A stretch of DNA of 64,000 nt, taken from Artemisia argyi (lineage: Eukaryota > Streptophyta > Magnoliopsida > Asterales > Asteraceae). This document shows, in pieces, positions 47,147 through 57,948 of this stretch (its first letter is position 1; each line of letters starts with the position of its first letter). A model generated the notes under the pieces. It did no database searches. It saw only the letters and a list, made by a program, of their open reading frames with translations, and was not told where the DNA came from. The stretch spans positions 141,259,505 through 141,323,504 of the forward strand of contig CM060706.1 in assembly GCA_030686995.1 (NCBI GenBank), read 5' to 3'. Made by a program: the position numbers and the translations under genes.

Positions 47147-47960
47147 CCACCTTAAACCTGGATTTTTTCCCCACCTTTTGCACTCCAGAACTTTCTGTTC
47201 TAGATCTCCATTTCCAATCTATAAATCCTTTGATCATACATTCTTAAATCTTTGTTTCAAAGTGATCCATACATAATCCATTCAAGTGCAAGAGAAGAAT
47301 ACTTCTATCCCTCAAGACAAGAAGTATTACAACTAGTTGTGATCTCCACATCTAAGTTGTTTGAGCATCATCATTGATTATTATTTCATAGTGTGATTAG
47401 TTGTGAATATTTGTTAGAGAATAGTTGTGAAAAAGATAAGTTAGGAAGAAGATTGGTGTGTAGAAGAATTGGTGTGTAGAAGTATTGGTGTGTAGAAGAT
47501 TGGTGTGTAGATTAATGGTGTGTAGAAGATAGGTGTGAAAGAAGTGGTGTGATTAAGTAGTGAATTGGTGTGTAGTAGTTGTGATCTTGGTGTGAAGATA
47601 TTGTGGTGTGTAAATTGGTGTGTAAGGTTTTCTCCGCCATAAGGGAGCTTGTTGATATAGTGAAGAAAACTCTCGAGTTAGGTGCTCGGGGAGTGGAGTA
47701 GGGCAAGGAAGGTGCCTTGTAGCCGAACCACTATAAATCGCTTGTCTCTCGGTTTGATCTTTCCATCTTTTACTTATTTCATTACTTACATAATTATTGC
47801 TTCATAGTATATATACTTAGTGTTGTTCATATTGTGTATAACTAGATTTCATATACCATCGAATCTATATTTTATAAATCAACGAAAACTTTTAAACAAT
47901 TTGTTTTATAACAATTAAAACGACGTAAAACTATTCAACCCCCTTCTAGTTTTCCACAAT

Positions 47961-47974
47961 TGGTATCAGGAGCC
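47961..47974 (+). other. Primer binding site (initiator tRNA-Met)
   Basis: TGGTATCAGGAGCC starts two bases after the LTR. It matches the 3' end complement of initiator tRNA-Met (TGGTATCAGAGCC) except for one extra G. Confidence 0.9.
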
Positions 47975-48026
47975 ACGTCTAGCTAGATTTTTAAAATATA
48001 TTGTATTTTAAAACTTGTAACGATCT

Positions 48027-49145
48027 ATGGAATCTGAAAAATATTTAGAAGGGCAATCTATGCAAAGACCACCACTATTTGAAAGTGATGGATTTTTATA
48101 TTGGAAAAATAGATTCGAAACCTATGTGAAATCAAAAGATCTTGATCTTTGGCATATTATTACCTTTGGTGATTTTCCTCCTATTCAATATAATGTTGAA
48201 ACTAAAATGGATGAAATTGTAGATTTTGAAAAACAAAATGATGATTTGAAAAAGAAACTAGCAAAAAATAATGAGGCTAAAATGGTTATTTATAATGCGT
48301 TACCACGTAAAGAATATGAAAGAATTTTTATGTGTAAAACCGCAAAAGAAATTTGGGATTCTTTACTAATCACTCACCAAGGTAATAGTCAAGTTAAAGA
48401 TAACAAAATAGATCTTCTTGTACATCAATATGAACAATTTACGATTCCGGAAGAGGAATCAATTGATAATGCTTTTGCTAAATTTAACACCATCATCACA
48501 AGTTTAAAAGCACTTGATGAGACATTTTCTAGTAAAAATTGTGTTAGGAAATTTCTTAGGGCATTACATCCGAAATGGCGAGCTAAAGTCACGGCTATTG
48601 AAGAATCAAAGAATTTGATGACATTGTCACTAGATGAGCTTATTGGCAACTTGAAAGTCCATGAAGAAATTATAAGAAGAGATTTGGAAACGGTCAAAGT
48701 CAAGAAAGAACAAATCAAATCCATTGCTCTAAAAGCCAAAATGGAACCTTGTGACGATGATGATTCAAGTGACGAGAGTGAAGATGAAGAATATGCGATG
48801 GCCGTAAGAGAATTCAAGAAATTCTTCAAGAGACGAGGAAGATTCACTAGATCACCACGTGACGAAAGAAAGGTGTTCCAAAGAAATAGAAGTGATAATT
48901 ACGTGAAAAGAAAGTGCTTTAGATGTGGAAGTCCAAATCATCTCGTTGGAGAATGTTTAAAGCCGCCGGGTTATGAAAATCAAAACGCATTTGTTAGTGG
49001 AACATGGAGTGATAGTGATAAAGAAGAAGTGGAAAAACCAAAAGAAGAAAAGTGTTTTGTGCAAATGCAACCGACGAAATATGCCTTGGAATTGACTTGG
49101 AGCCTGACGAATGGATCAAGGATAGTGGATGTTCGAGGCACATGA
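48027..49145 (+). CDS. gag: Copia gag (capsid/nucleocapsid), frame open 372 codons
   Basis: Structural protein of the retrotransposon particle. It starts at the first ATG after the primer binding site. Residues 1-250 form a UBN2-type gag domain ([33 protein letters not shown]). A charged linker follows, then a zinc knuckle [14 protein letters not shown] (C-x2-C-x4-H-x4-C) at about residues 298-311, which binds RNA. The frame departs from family sequence after EEKCFV (about 49061) and ends at 49145 in non-homologous sequence, because the protease continues in the -1 frame. Copia elements normally encode gag-pol as one frame, so this is either a one-base loss or a recoding site. Confidence 0.93.
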   Translation: MESEKYLEGQSMQRPPLFESDGFLYWKNRFETYVKSKDLDLWHIITFGDFPPIQYNVETKMDEIVDFEKQNDDLKKKLAKNNEAKMVIYNALPRKEYERIFMCKTAKEIWDSLLITHQGNSQVKDNKIDLLVHQYEQFTIPEEESIDNAFAKFNTIITSLKALDETFSSKNCVRKFLRALHPKWRAKVTAIEESKNLMTLSLDELIGNLKVHEEIIRRDLETVKVKKEQIKSIALKAKMEPCDDDDSSDESEDEEYAMAVREFKKFFKRRGRFTRSPRDERKVFQRNRSDNYVKRKCFRCGSPNHLVGECLKPPGYENQNAFVSGTWSDSDKEEVEKPKEEKCFVQMQPTKYALELTWSLTNGSRIVDVRGT

Positions 49146-52129
49146 CGGGGAATCGCAAGCTATTCTCTACATACAAGGCATACAATGGAGGTAACGTTAT
49201 TTTCGGTAGTGACTTGCGTGGAAAAATTATTGGCAAAGGTACGATTTCTCAAGACTCACTTACTATTGAAAATGTTGAACATGTAAATAATTTAACATAT
49301 AACTTACTTAGTGTAGGCCAAATATGCGATAATAAATGTAGAGTTATCTTTTCCGAAGAAGATAGCGAAATAGTTAAGAATGGAAAAATTATAGGTAGAG
49401 GTATTAGGAAAGGAGGAGTATATGTTATGAAACTAGGAAACAAACCTGAAGATAGGATATGCCTAACGACCCTAGATGAAAACTCTACATTGTGGCATAG
49501 GAGATTAGGACATGCTAACATGCAACAAATACAATCTTTGGCCTCTAAGGAATTAGTTAGAAACTTGCCTAATCTAAATTATGACAAGCATTTTTGTGAT
49601 GCATTCAAAATTGGAAAACAAGCTCATGCTAGTCACAAAGCTAAGAATATAGTATCCACTACTAGGTGCCTAGAATTATTACATATGGATCTCTTTGGTC
49701 CATCCGCTGTGCGGAGCTATGGAGGAAACAAATATACCTTAGTAATAGTAGATGACTACTCACGATACACGTGGACTAGGTTTTTAAGTGACAAAACCCA
49801 AGCCTTTGAAAAATTCGAAATATTTAGTAAAATGATTCAAAATAAATTAGGATGCTCAATAGTTGCCATTAGGACGGACCATGGTAGGGAATTTGATAAC
49901 GAAATACAATTCGGAAAATATTGTGAGTTAAATGGAATATCTCACAATTTCTCCGCTCCTCGTACTCCTCAATCAAATGGGGTAGTAGAAAGAAAAAATA
50001 GGTCACTACAAGAAATGAGTAGAACTATGTTAAATGAACAATCCATTCCACAAAAATTTTGGTGTCACGCCGTAGATACATCGACTTATATTTTAAATAG
50101 GGTATCAATTAGAAGAATTCTAGGAAAAACTCCTTATGAGTTATTAAGAGATAGAAAACCAAACTTAAGCTACTTTAGGGTATTTGGAAGTAAATGCTAT
50201 ATTTTAAACACTAAGGACTACCTCACTAAGTTTGATCCAAAATCATATGAAGGAATATTTTTAGGATACTCACAAAATAGTAAAGCATATATAATACTTA
50301 ACAAACACTCCATGAAAGTAGAGGAATCACTAAATGTAACATTTGATGAAACACCACCACCTCCTAAAACGCTACCTTTAGAAGATGATAATTTAGTCGA
50401 AGATGAAGCCATTGAGGTTAGTAAAACAAAACCCATAGGAAATAATAATGAAGACATCCACTTAGAAAATAACGAAACTATTAATATTAAAGAATCTAGA
50501 TCACATCCATTAGATAATATAATAGGACATCTTAACCAAAGAACCCTTAGGTCACAAGCCCAAGATAAAAACAACTTCTTTTGTTTCCTCTCAGCAATAG
50601 AACCTAAGAATATTAGTGAGGCTTTAAAGGATGAAAGTTGGATTATAGCTATGCAAGAAGAATTAAATCAATTTAAGGCAAATGATGTTTGGGAACTAGT
50701 CCCAAATCCAAAGGATATGACCATCATAGGAACCAAATGGGTATATAGAAATAAGTTAGACGAGAATGGAATAGTTACTAGGAATAAAGCTAGGTTAGTT
50801 GCCCAAGGTTATAATCAACAAGAAGGAATTGATTATGATGAAACTTATGCCCCCGTAGCTAGACTAGAATTAATTAGGATATTACTTGCCTATGCTTGCG
50901 CCCTAGATTTTAAGTTATTTCAAATGGATGTGAAAAGTGCATTCCTTAACGGTTTTATCAATGAGGAGGTATATGTGGCACAACCTCCAGGATTCATTGA
51001 CTTCGCAAAACCTGATTATGTTTATAAGTTAAAGAAAGCTTTGTATGGACTCAAACAAGCTCCCAAAGCTTGGTATGATCGATTAAAAGCTTTTCTTATT
51101 AAACATGATTATTCCATGGGAATGGTAGATAACACTCTTTTCACTAAAAGGAAAGACCCAAATCTCATCATTGTTCAAATATATGTTGATGACATTATAT
51201 TTGGATCGACTTGTCAAGACATGTGTGATGAGTTTGCCAAAATCATGCATGATGAGTTTGAGATGAGTATGATGGGTGAACTCAACTTCTTCCTAGGATT
51301 ACAAATAAAACAATTAGATGATGGAATATTCTTTAACCAATCTAAGTACATTAAGGAAATGCTTAAGAAATTTGGCCTAGAAGACTCAAAACCCATGAAA
51401 ACACCCATGTCTACGGAGGTAAAGCTCACAAAGGACGATGAAGGTGAGTCCGTAGATAACACCAAGTATAGAGGAATGATAGGTAGTTTACTATACTTGA
51501 TGGCAAGTAGACCCGATATCATGTTTAGTGTCTGCCTTTGTGCCCGTTTTCAAGAGGATCCCAAAACCTCTCACCTAGAAGCGGTTAAGCGTATCTTCCG
51601 ATACGTTAAAGGCACTATACACTTAGGATTATGGTACCCTAAGGAATCCGGCATAGAAACCATTGTCTATGCGGATTCGGATCATGCGGGAGACTACGTA
51701 GATAGAAAAAGTACTAGCGGTATTTGCACGTTTATGGGATGTTGTCTAACGTCTTGGTTTTCGAAAAAGCAAACCGCTCTTGCTATCTCTACCACCGAAG
51801 CCGAGTATGTAAGCGCCGGAAAGGCATGTCAACAAGCACTATGGATAAAACAAGCTCTCGTAGACTATGGCATTAGGTTAGAAAATGTCCCCATTATGTG
51901 CGATAACAAAGGTGCGATAGATTTAAGCAAAAATCCGGTACAACACTCTAGGACTAAACACATAGAAATACGTCACCATTTTCTTAGGGATAATGTACAA
52001 AAAGGAAATATATCTATAGAAAAGGTTGCATCGGAAGACAATATTGCGGATATATTCACAAAACCCCTTAAGCGTGAATTATTCAACCACTTGCATTTAG
52101 GATTAGGAATGATGGAACAAGTTGACTAA
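49052..52129 (+). CDS. pol: Copia pol: protease, integrase, RT, RNase H (frame open 1025 codons)
   Basis: Sirevirus-lineage polyprotein. The open frame begins at 49052 without an ATG; homology starts at about codon 3. Domains in order: aspartic protease with DSG at 24-26; integrase with zinc region (H149, H154, C182, F185) and catalytic D213, D276, E313; reverse transcriptase with YVDD at 711-714; RNase H with YADSDHAGD and the DNKGAI...[11 protein letters not shown] end. [20 protein letters not shown] and LGLWYP are typical of the SIRE/Opie group. The second zinc-ligand cysteine of integrase is Phe185 (TTC), which should impair the zinc fold. No internal stop. Stop TAA at 52127. With the gag-pol break this copy may need help to move, yet it is very young. 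Confidence 0.95.
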   Translation: MFCANATDEICLGIDLEPDEWIKDSGCSRHMTGNRKLFSTYKAYNGGNVIFGSDLRGKIIGKGTISQDSLTIENVEHVNNLTYNLLSVGQICDNKCRVIFSEEDSEIVKNGKIIGRGIRKGGVYVMKLGNKPEDRICLTTLDENSTLWHRRLGHANMQQIQSLASKELVRNLPNLNYDKHFCDAFKIGKQAHASHKAKNIVSTTRCLELLHMDLFGPSAVRSYGGNKYTLVIVDDYSRYTWTRFLSDKTQAFEKFEIFSKMIQNKLGCSIVAIRTDHGREFDNEIQFGKYCELNGISHNFSAPRTPQSNGVVERKNRSLQEMSRTMLNEQSIPQKFWCHAVDTSTYILNRVSIRRILGKTPYELLRDRKPNLSYFRVFGSKCYILNTKDYLTKFDPKSYEGIFLGYSQNSKAYIILNKHSMKVEESLNVTFDETPPPPKTLPLEDDNLVEDEAIEVSKTKPIGNNNEDIHLENNETINIKESRSHPLDNIIGHLNQRTLRSQAQDKNNFFCFLSAIEPKNISEALKDESWIIAMQEELNQFKANDVWELVPNPKDMTIIGTKWVYRNKLDENGIVTRNKARLVAQGYNQQEGIDYDETYAPVARLELIRILLAYACALDFKLFQMDVKSAFLNGFINEEVYVAQPPGFIDFAKPDYVYKLKKALYGLKQAPKAWYDRLKAFLIKHDYSMGMVDNTLFTKRKDPNLIIVQIYVDDIIFGSTCQDMCDEFAKIMHDEFEMSMMGELNFFLGLQIKQLDDGIFFNQSKYIKEMLKKFGLEDSKPMKTPMSTEVKLTKDDEGESVDNTKYRGMIGSLLYLMASRPDIMFSVCLCARFQEDPKTSHLEAVKRIFRYVKGTIHLGLWYPKESGIETIVYADSDHAGDYVDRKSTSGICTFMGCCLTSWFSKKQTALAISTTEAEYVSAGKACQQALWIKQALVDYGIRLENVPIMCDNKGAIDLSKNPVQHSRTKHIEIRHHFLRDNVQKGNISIEKVASEDNIADIFTKPLKRELFNHLHLGLGMMEQVD

Positions 52130-52254
52130 ATTACATTGAATTAATTCTAAGTTATACTTGCATGAAAATTTATTTTTCTTTTATTCCATCTTCTCTGAGT
52201 CTAGGAATCTATTTCGCACAAAACTTAAGATTGAGAAGATTTATTTTCTTTGCA

Positions 52255-52299
<45 letters not shown>

Positions 52300-52893
52300 A
52301 ATCAATTCTCTCTAATCTTTATTCTCACAATGTAGGAATCACATGAAAATCATTTTCATTGCATTGTTGACTAATTCTAAAAACATTGTATTTCAAAATC
52401 ATGCATAAACTCTCACATAAATTGTCAAGGTATATAATCTAATATATGTCTTTGACATTCATGATCGAGCAAAAATTGAATCAAGGAGATCATTTGGATT
52501 GTTTCTTAGGATCGTTATTTCTTTTTGCTTATAGGTGTCGAAACAATCACAACTCCACATTTGTTGCATATAGACACTCACTAGGACAAATTCACTAGTA
52601 ATGGTGTCATCTTGATCCATCATTAGTCTTTCACTCACTAATTGCCCTTGCCTTTAATTCAAGATAGGTGCCTTAGGAAGCTTAAGTGTGCTTGCATTTA
52701 CTTACCTCCTATTGCTTATTATGTGTTGATTATTTGCTCTTGTGCCTATGTGTTTTTGCATGATATCTAATGTTAGATTAGATGCTATATTGCCTAAAGG
52801 AATTGAACTTGCTTGAATCCAAGTCCAAAAACACAACCTTTCTGCAAATTTTCTGCCAAAAACCCAATTCTGGCAATCTGGAAATCACCAGAT
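52130..52893. other. Spacer between pol and the internal palindrome block
   Basis: Part of the retrotransposon. Contains an A-run at 52262-52297 and no convincing frame. Confidence 0.6.
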
Positions 52894-52967
52894 GGGCGGC
52901 CCCCTTAATTATGTAAGGCGGCCCCCTTAATTTTAAGGGGACCGCCCCCTAATTAAGGGGACCGGCC
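52894..52967. promoter_or_regulatory. Internal copy of the LTR palindrome block
   Basis: GGGCGGCCCCCTTAATTA followed by a second CCCCTTAATT, then TTAAGGGGACCG and TTAAGGGGACCGGCC: the same order of units as 47039-47112 and 54719-54792. CAGATGG and CCATCTG close the outer stem. It lies 0.76 kb after pol. Confidence 0.75.
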
Positions 52968-53102
52968 ATCTGATGGACGGGTTTACAGAATCTTTTCTGC
53001 TTTTTAGCCCACTTCAACCTACATTTCCCATTTTTCACCAACACATTTTGTCCTAATCCTCCAAACAAACCTTATCCATCCTTAAACACACAAATCCTAC
53101 AC

Positions 53103-53110
53103 TATAAATA
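53103..53110 (+). promoter_or_regulatory. TATA-like box before ORF3
   Basis: TATAAATA, identical to the LTR box, 136 bp after the palindrome block and 35 bp before the ORF3 ATG. The short distance would leave a very short leader, so a start downstream of the first ATG is also possible. Confidence 0.45.
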
Positions 53111-53144
53111 TCCCCAATCCTCAAAACTCTCCACTCATTCCATC

Positions 53145-53849
53145 ATGAACTCTCCAAACAAACCAAAATCAAAAGCCTCAAGGCTAGCAAGGATGACGGA
53201 AAAACCCGTTTAGCGAAGAAAAAGCCCTCGAAACAAATCCATCACCATTAATGAAGTTGGAAGTCATTCCACACCCCCAACTTCTTACTTCCCAAACTTT
53301 GCATCAAACCAACAAGGTCATTCATTTGATCCTCTCTACAAACCATACAACATTGGTCAAACATCTTCCTTCAAACCAAACTACACATCCCAACCTCCAA
53401 CCACTTATAATGATCCATACAAGTTTGATCAACCATCAAACTACAATTCCAACTACACAAACCCAACTCTTCCATACCAAACCTATGATCCCCTCCACAT
53501 TGCCACGGAAAAACAAAAATTCCGTGATGAAATTAACCAAATCCATGATCTTAGTGATCTCCTTGCTATGCATCTTGCACAACGCAACAAAGGGCAACCC
53601 CCATCATCACCCTATGCTAATTGCCTTCCCCACTCTCTCAACTTGGATCAAGTTACTAACCACACTCACTTTTGCCCTTGTTGCATATTCCTTCAAAAAC
53701 AAATCCTCTACTTGAGTGAAGATATTTCTTGGATTGAATATCTTCTCACTCGTAATCATCCTATACCACCCTTAACACGATACAACATCGTGAGATCCAC
53801 CTCTTCCGCTCCATACAACACCCCATATCCACCTCAATCAAACATCTAA
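53145..53849 (+). CDS. ORF3 of the copia element, with one in-frame amber
   Basis: A frame from ATG 53145 to TAA 53847-53849 is open for 234 codons apart from a TAG at 53211-53213 (codon 23). The N-terminal half is rich in Pro, Asn, Tyr and Ser (TSYFPNFASNQQGHSFDPLY, then more NY and PT pairs). The C-terminal half is more ordered: EKQKFRDEINQIHDLSDLLA, then HTHFCPCCIFLQKQILYLSE with a Cys-Pro-Cys-Cys cluster, and ISWIEYLLTR. No signal peptide or transmembrane helix is evident, so it is not obviously envelope-like. Some Sireviruses carry an extra ORF in this place, and in SIRE1 an amber codon is thought to be read through between pol and that ORF. Here the amber lies within the ORF. Expression might use readthrough, a later start, or not occur. 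Confidence 0.55.
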
Positions 53850-54136
53850 GCTCCATGCTTATGTTTTCCTTCAAGCAAATAAAACAAATCAACCATGGGT
53901 TGCAAGCAAGTCCAAGTGCTCTCTTAGGCAATATAGGACTATATCTTTTATTTTGTTTTATTGTAATCAATATGCTACAAGCATATTGAATGTTGTTATG
54001 CTAATTATTTCTATCATGCTTGAATGAATCTATTTTTATTTGCATAATTGTTGTTTTTGCATATATATGTGTGTTGTTCTCTTCAAAATATTTTTGTAGC
54101 CAAGATTCCAATTGCTCGTTCCCTTTGTGCTCTCAA

Positions 54137-54326
54137 ACGAGGGGGAGCATACATCAAGGGGGAGTTCTCTACCTGTTTAAACTTCTTTCACGAAGATTAT
54201 TCGGCCTAACCTTTTTGATTTTACAAAAAGGGGGAGAAGAGAAATGGTAAACTCTATAATACTTGTCTAATAACAAGTTTTAAATCTTTTGAGTTTAAGG
54301 TTTTGTAATAATCAAAAAGGGGGAGA
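54137..54326 (+). other. Multiple polypurine tracts, including the primer tract
   Basis: GGGGGA-containing purine runs occur at about 54139, 54157, 54226-54240 (AAAAAGGGGGAGAAGAG) and 54314-54326 (AAAAAGGGGGAGA), the last directly before the 3' LTR. Repeated polypurine tracts here are a hallmark of Sireviruses. Confidence 0.88.
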
Positions 54327-54327
54327 T

Positions 54328-55639
54328 TGTTGACATAAATAATGCCTAAAAAACATTATTAAGTTTTTATCAATATCTCTATGTTTTGATCATTACAAAA
54401 TATAACCTCAAAGAACTAAAACTTATGACATAAACAAGTATTAGGTGATTAATATTTCTCTTTACATCCAAATCACTTAAGGTATGAATAAACAAAGTGT
54501 TTAGTGCAATGTATGATCAAAGGGGTATTTAATTAACTAATACAAAGTTTATTTAATTATATAATCTTATTATATATTTTTGAAAAACACTTTTGGTAAT
54601 AAGGAAAAATGTTTTAATCATACTAAATATATGATTTCAAATATTTAACCAAAATCAGTTAGTTTTTCACCAAATAAACTTTCCCCACTAAAAGACAAAG
54701 TTTCTGGCCGTTTCAGCTGGGCGGCCCCCTTAATTATAAAGGGCGGTCCCCTTAAAATTAAGGGGACCGGCCATGATTTAAGGGGACCGGCCACGCTCCT
54801 CTGTCAGAAACTTTTGCCTATAAATACCACCTTAAACCTGGATTTTTTCCCCACCTTTTGCACTCCAGAACTTTCTGTTCTAGATCTCCATTTCCAATCT
54901 ATAAATCCTTTGATCATACATTCTTAAATCTTTGTTTCAAAGTGATCCATACATAATCCATTCAAGTGCAAGAGAAGAATACTTCTATCCCTCAAGACAA
55001 GAAGTATTACAACTAGTTGTGATCTCCACATCTAAGTTGTTTGAGCATCATCATTGATTATTATTTCATAGTGTGATTAGTTGTGAATATTTGTTAGAGA
55101 ATAATTGTGAAAAAGATAAGTTAGGAAGAAGATTGGTGTGTAGAAGAATTGGTGTGTAGAAGTATTGGTGTGTAGAAGATTGGTGTGTAGATTAATGGTG
55201 TGTAGAAGATAGGTGTGAAAGAAGTTGTGTGATTAAGTAGTGAATTGGTGTGTAGTAGTTGTGATCTACGTGTGAAGATATTGTGGTGTGTAAATTGGTG
55301 TGTAAGGTTTTCTCCGCCATAAGGGAGCTTGTTGATATAGTGAAGAAAACTCTCGAGTTAGGTGCTCGGGGAGTGGAGTAGGGCAAGGAAGGTGCCTTGT
55401 AGCCGAACCACTATAAATCGCTTGTCTCTCGGTTTGATCTTTCCATCTTTTACTTATTTCATTACTTACATAATTATTGCTTCATAGTATATATACTTAG
55501 TGTTGTTCATATTGTGTATAACTAGATTTCATATACCATCGAATCTATATTTTATAAATCAACGAAAACTTTTAAACAATTTGTTTTATAACAATTAAAA
55601 CGACGTAAAACTATTCAACCCCCCTTCTAGTTTTCCACA
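54328..55639 (+). mobile_element. 3' LTR of the copia element (1312 bp)
   Basis: Matches the 5' LTR except for five substitutions and one extra C near the end (55621). Ends CCACA, followed by the ACTGT duplication. Whole element 46648-55639, 8992 bp. Confidence 0.96.
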
Positions 55640-55644
55640 ACTGT
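55640..55644. repeat. Target site duplication ACTGT (right)
   Basis: Partner of 46643-46647. Confidence 0.95.
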
Positions 55645-55671
55645 TAATCCTCATTTTTTAAAATGAATTAT

Positions 55672-56100
55672 ACGTTTTCGTTTGTTTTTACATTTCGTCC
55701 GGTTTTTACGTTTTCGTCCGTTTTTTTACGTTTTTGTCCGTTTTTATGCATTTTTTTTACTGTTTTGTTCGTTATTTGTTACGTTACCGTCCGTTTTTTC
55801 ACATTCTTGTCAGTTTTTACATTTTCGTCCATTTTTTTTGTTTTCGTCTGTTTTTTTTACGTTTTTGTTCGTTTTTATCTATTTCTTTACACTTTTATCC
55901 GTTGTTTTACTTTTTTGTTCGTTTTTTACATTCTCTTCTGTTTTTTTCCGTTCTAGTCCATTTTTTTTACGTTTTTGTCCTTTTTTTAATGTTTTCGTTC
56001 ATTTTTATCCTTTTCTATACGCATTTGTCTGTTTTTTTTTTTTTTTATACATTTTTGTCCATTTTTATCCGTTTTTATATAATTTTTTATACGTTTTTAT
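55672..56100. repeat. Degenerate T-rich minisatellite (TTTTTACGTTTTCGTCCG type)
   Basis: About 25 degenerate units of 14-20 bp, each a T-run followed by ACGTTTT(C/T)GTCCG or a variant. Long hydrophobic frames through it (Phe/Val-rich) are by-products of the repeat. Confidence 0.8.
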
Positions 56101-56188
56101 GATGTGGCGTTGAGGTGTTTGGTGAGTGAGGGTGTTTTTTATGTGACTTATAAGGGTAGGCTAAATTTACAAAGTTCAATAACTTATT

Positions 56189-56340
56189 GGGGCAATTCCA
56201 TATTTACCCAACTTAAACATGATAATGCCATATTTACCCAAAATATGCTTTAACTACATTGTAAATCATGCATTCAAAACTTGTATTTTGGGTATATATG
56301 ACATTATCATGTTTAGATTGGGTAACTATGGAATTATCCC
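56189..56340. mobile_element. Mutator-like MITE, 152 bp
   Basis: Ends GGGGCAATTCCATATTTACC and, inverted, GGGATAATTCCATAGTTACC. The arms continue inward to ATGATAATG. A perfect 9 bp target duplication, TAACTTATT, is at 56180-56188 and 56341-56349. Confidence 0.88.
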
Positions 56341-56349
56341 TAACTTATT

Positions 56350-56625
56350 TGTATAAAACTTTAGTAACTTAGGTGAACAAATTCGTAAAGTTCAGTAACT
56401 TAGGTGAACAAATTCGCAAAGTTCAGTAACTTATTTGTATAATTAAAAAATAAAAGTCAGCTGCCAGCGTGGCATGCCAACCGGTTATAACAAGTGCAAA
56501 ATAGTTGGGTCACTATTTTGCCCGGTAATGATAGTTCAGTAACCCATTTGAACAAAAAAAAAAGTTGGGTAACTTAGGTGCACAAAAACGCAAAGTTAGG
56601 TAACATATTTGATATAAAACCCTTC
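56350..56625. repeat. AACTTAGGTGAACAAATTCG tandem block
   Basis: Repeated AGTAACTTAGGTGAACAAAT units that are inverted relatives of the block at 46231-46400. Likely the other arm of the element into which the copia element inserted. Confidence 0.6.
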
Positions 56626-57948
56626 TTTATAAAAGGAACAATTTAAGAGAATATAATAATTAACGGATGGTTGGGTGTATTTAGAGTCACCATGTCTTCT
56701 ACTTAATCTGCAAATCATAATCAGACTGAAATTGCTCTAAGCTAAATAAAAATCTCATCTTTTTATATATTTTATTTGGATTTCAAAAGCTTTCTCCTTT
56801 CTTGGTTTTAATAATTACTGTAATACATAATTATTAGTACTAAACAATTAGAACTCCCAGAACTCAAACGCTTATCCTTTTCATGGGTATTTTTGCATGG
56901 CATTCATAACCCATGATCTAGAAACACTACTAACGTAGGTTCCATGATCAGCAATCATTTTTCTTTCCATGTGAAACTTGACTTAATAATAGCTTCCATT
57001 CATATTCTTATCCAAGATGGTTATATTTTCATGACATTCAGCACCCATCTTATTGAATATTAAGAGCACTGAACAGGGAAAACTAGGCCATTAATGACTA
57101 CATTTCCTTGAACATTAGAGACACACTCAATTCAAAGACCAAGTTTAGCAACCAACACCAGGTTCACTGCACAAGGTATATCGGATTATTCAAATGCAAG
57201 GCTTCATCATTATTGCTAGACATCTATTCAGTAACCAAACCTTCCCCACCGTAGAATAAATTATTCACTACACTGGCTTGATCTAAGCAGTCCCATCTTC
57301 CATCACTCACTATATCAAGGCCCCAATGTAGAATCCATTTTCTAACCACTTTCAATATATATTCTCTGCAACAATCAAACTTCATAGCTTCCCTTATTTA
57401 TACCATGATTACCAAGTTCTTCAGTAGTGCCGAGAAGTATGAGTATTTAGATCCACCATCCATAATTGAGCTACCTGATTGACAGCAGCACAAGTTCTAA
57501 CTTTTAGATTCAGTATCTTAGCTTAGTGATTACAATCCTCAATAGATGCATTTCAACATGTTTTCATATTTAAACTTTTAACCTTTCATAATTATGTCAT
57601 ACACTCAATCTTTAATATGACTTGCAATACAGTATAGCAGGATACTCTGATCTTGTGATAAAAAACATACATAGGGTTGGGCCCACTGATTTGGAACTAT
57701 ATACAGTTATACACAAACTAGTAAGGCCTTGAAAGGTTTTGGTGAAGCCGTTCTTTATCTTTAGTGAGTGATATTAAGTTTCTTGATAACTCTGTGTGGT
57801 TATATTATGAGATTCCATAAATACAATCATGGACATGATAAATATTCATTTAGGTTTATTTTGATTGTCAGAATTTGATTATTATTGTGTTTCTGCTTTT
57901 ACAATTTGTTATTATTAATCTTATTGTTTTCTTGGAAAATTATCATAG
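56626..57948. other. Upstream region of the F-box gene
   Basis: No frame or repeat recognised. Presumably promoter and leader of the F-box gene; a leader intron cannot be excluded. Confidence 0.45.

Larger units (their letters stand above)
46648..47958 (+). mobile_element. 5' LTR of a Sirevirus-type copia element (1311 bp)
   Basis: Begins TGTTGACATAAA and ends TTTTCCACA. Compared with the 3' LTR I count five substitutions and one single-base indel. Landmarks are a palindrome block at 47039-47112, a TATAAATA box at 47139-47146, and a TTGGTGTGTAGAAG minisatellite at about 47451-47620 in the presumed transcribed part. At 5/1311 differences and an assumed 1.3e-8 substitutions per site per year, insertion would be roughly 150,000 years ago. 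Confidence 0.96.

Noticed and set aside
48425..48847. Minus-strand 140-codon frame in gag
   Set aside because: Antisense shadow of gag.
52894..52967. Internal palindrome block as a rho-independent terminator
   Set aside because: Plant nuclear genes do not use such terminators, and the block has relatives upstream of the LTR TATA box.
53251..53715. 154-codon frame inside the copia 3' region
   Set aside because: It is a shadow of ORF3, which reads in another frame with more balanced composition.
55663..56113. Three overlapping hydrophobic Phe/Val-rich frames that look like membrane proteins
   Set aside because: They come from a T-rich minisatellite; all three frames are open for the same reason.
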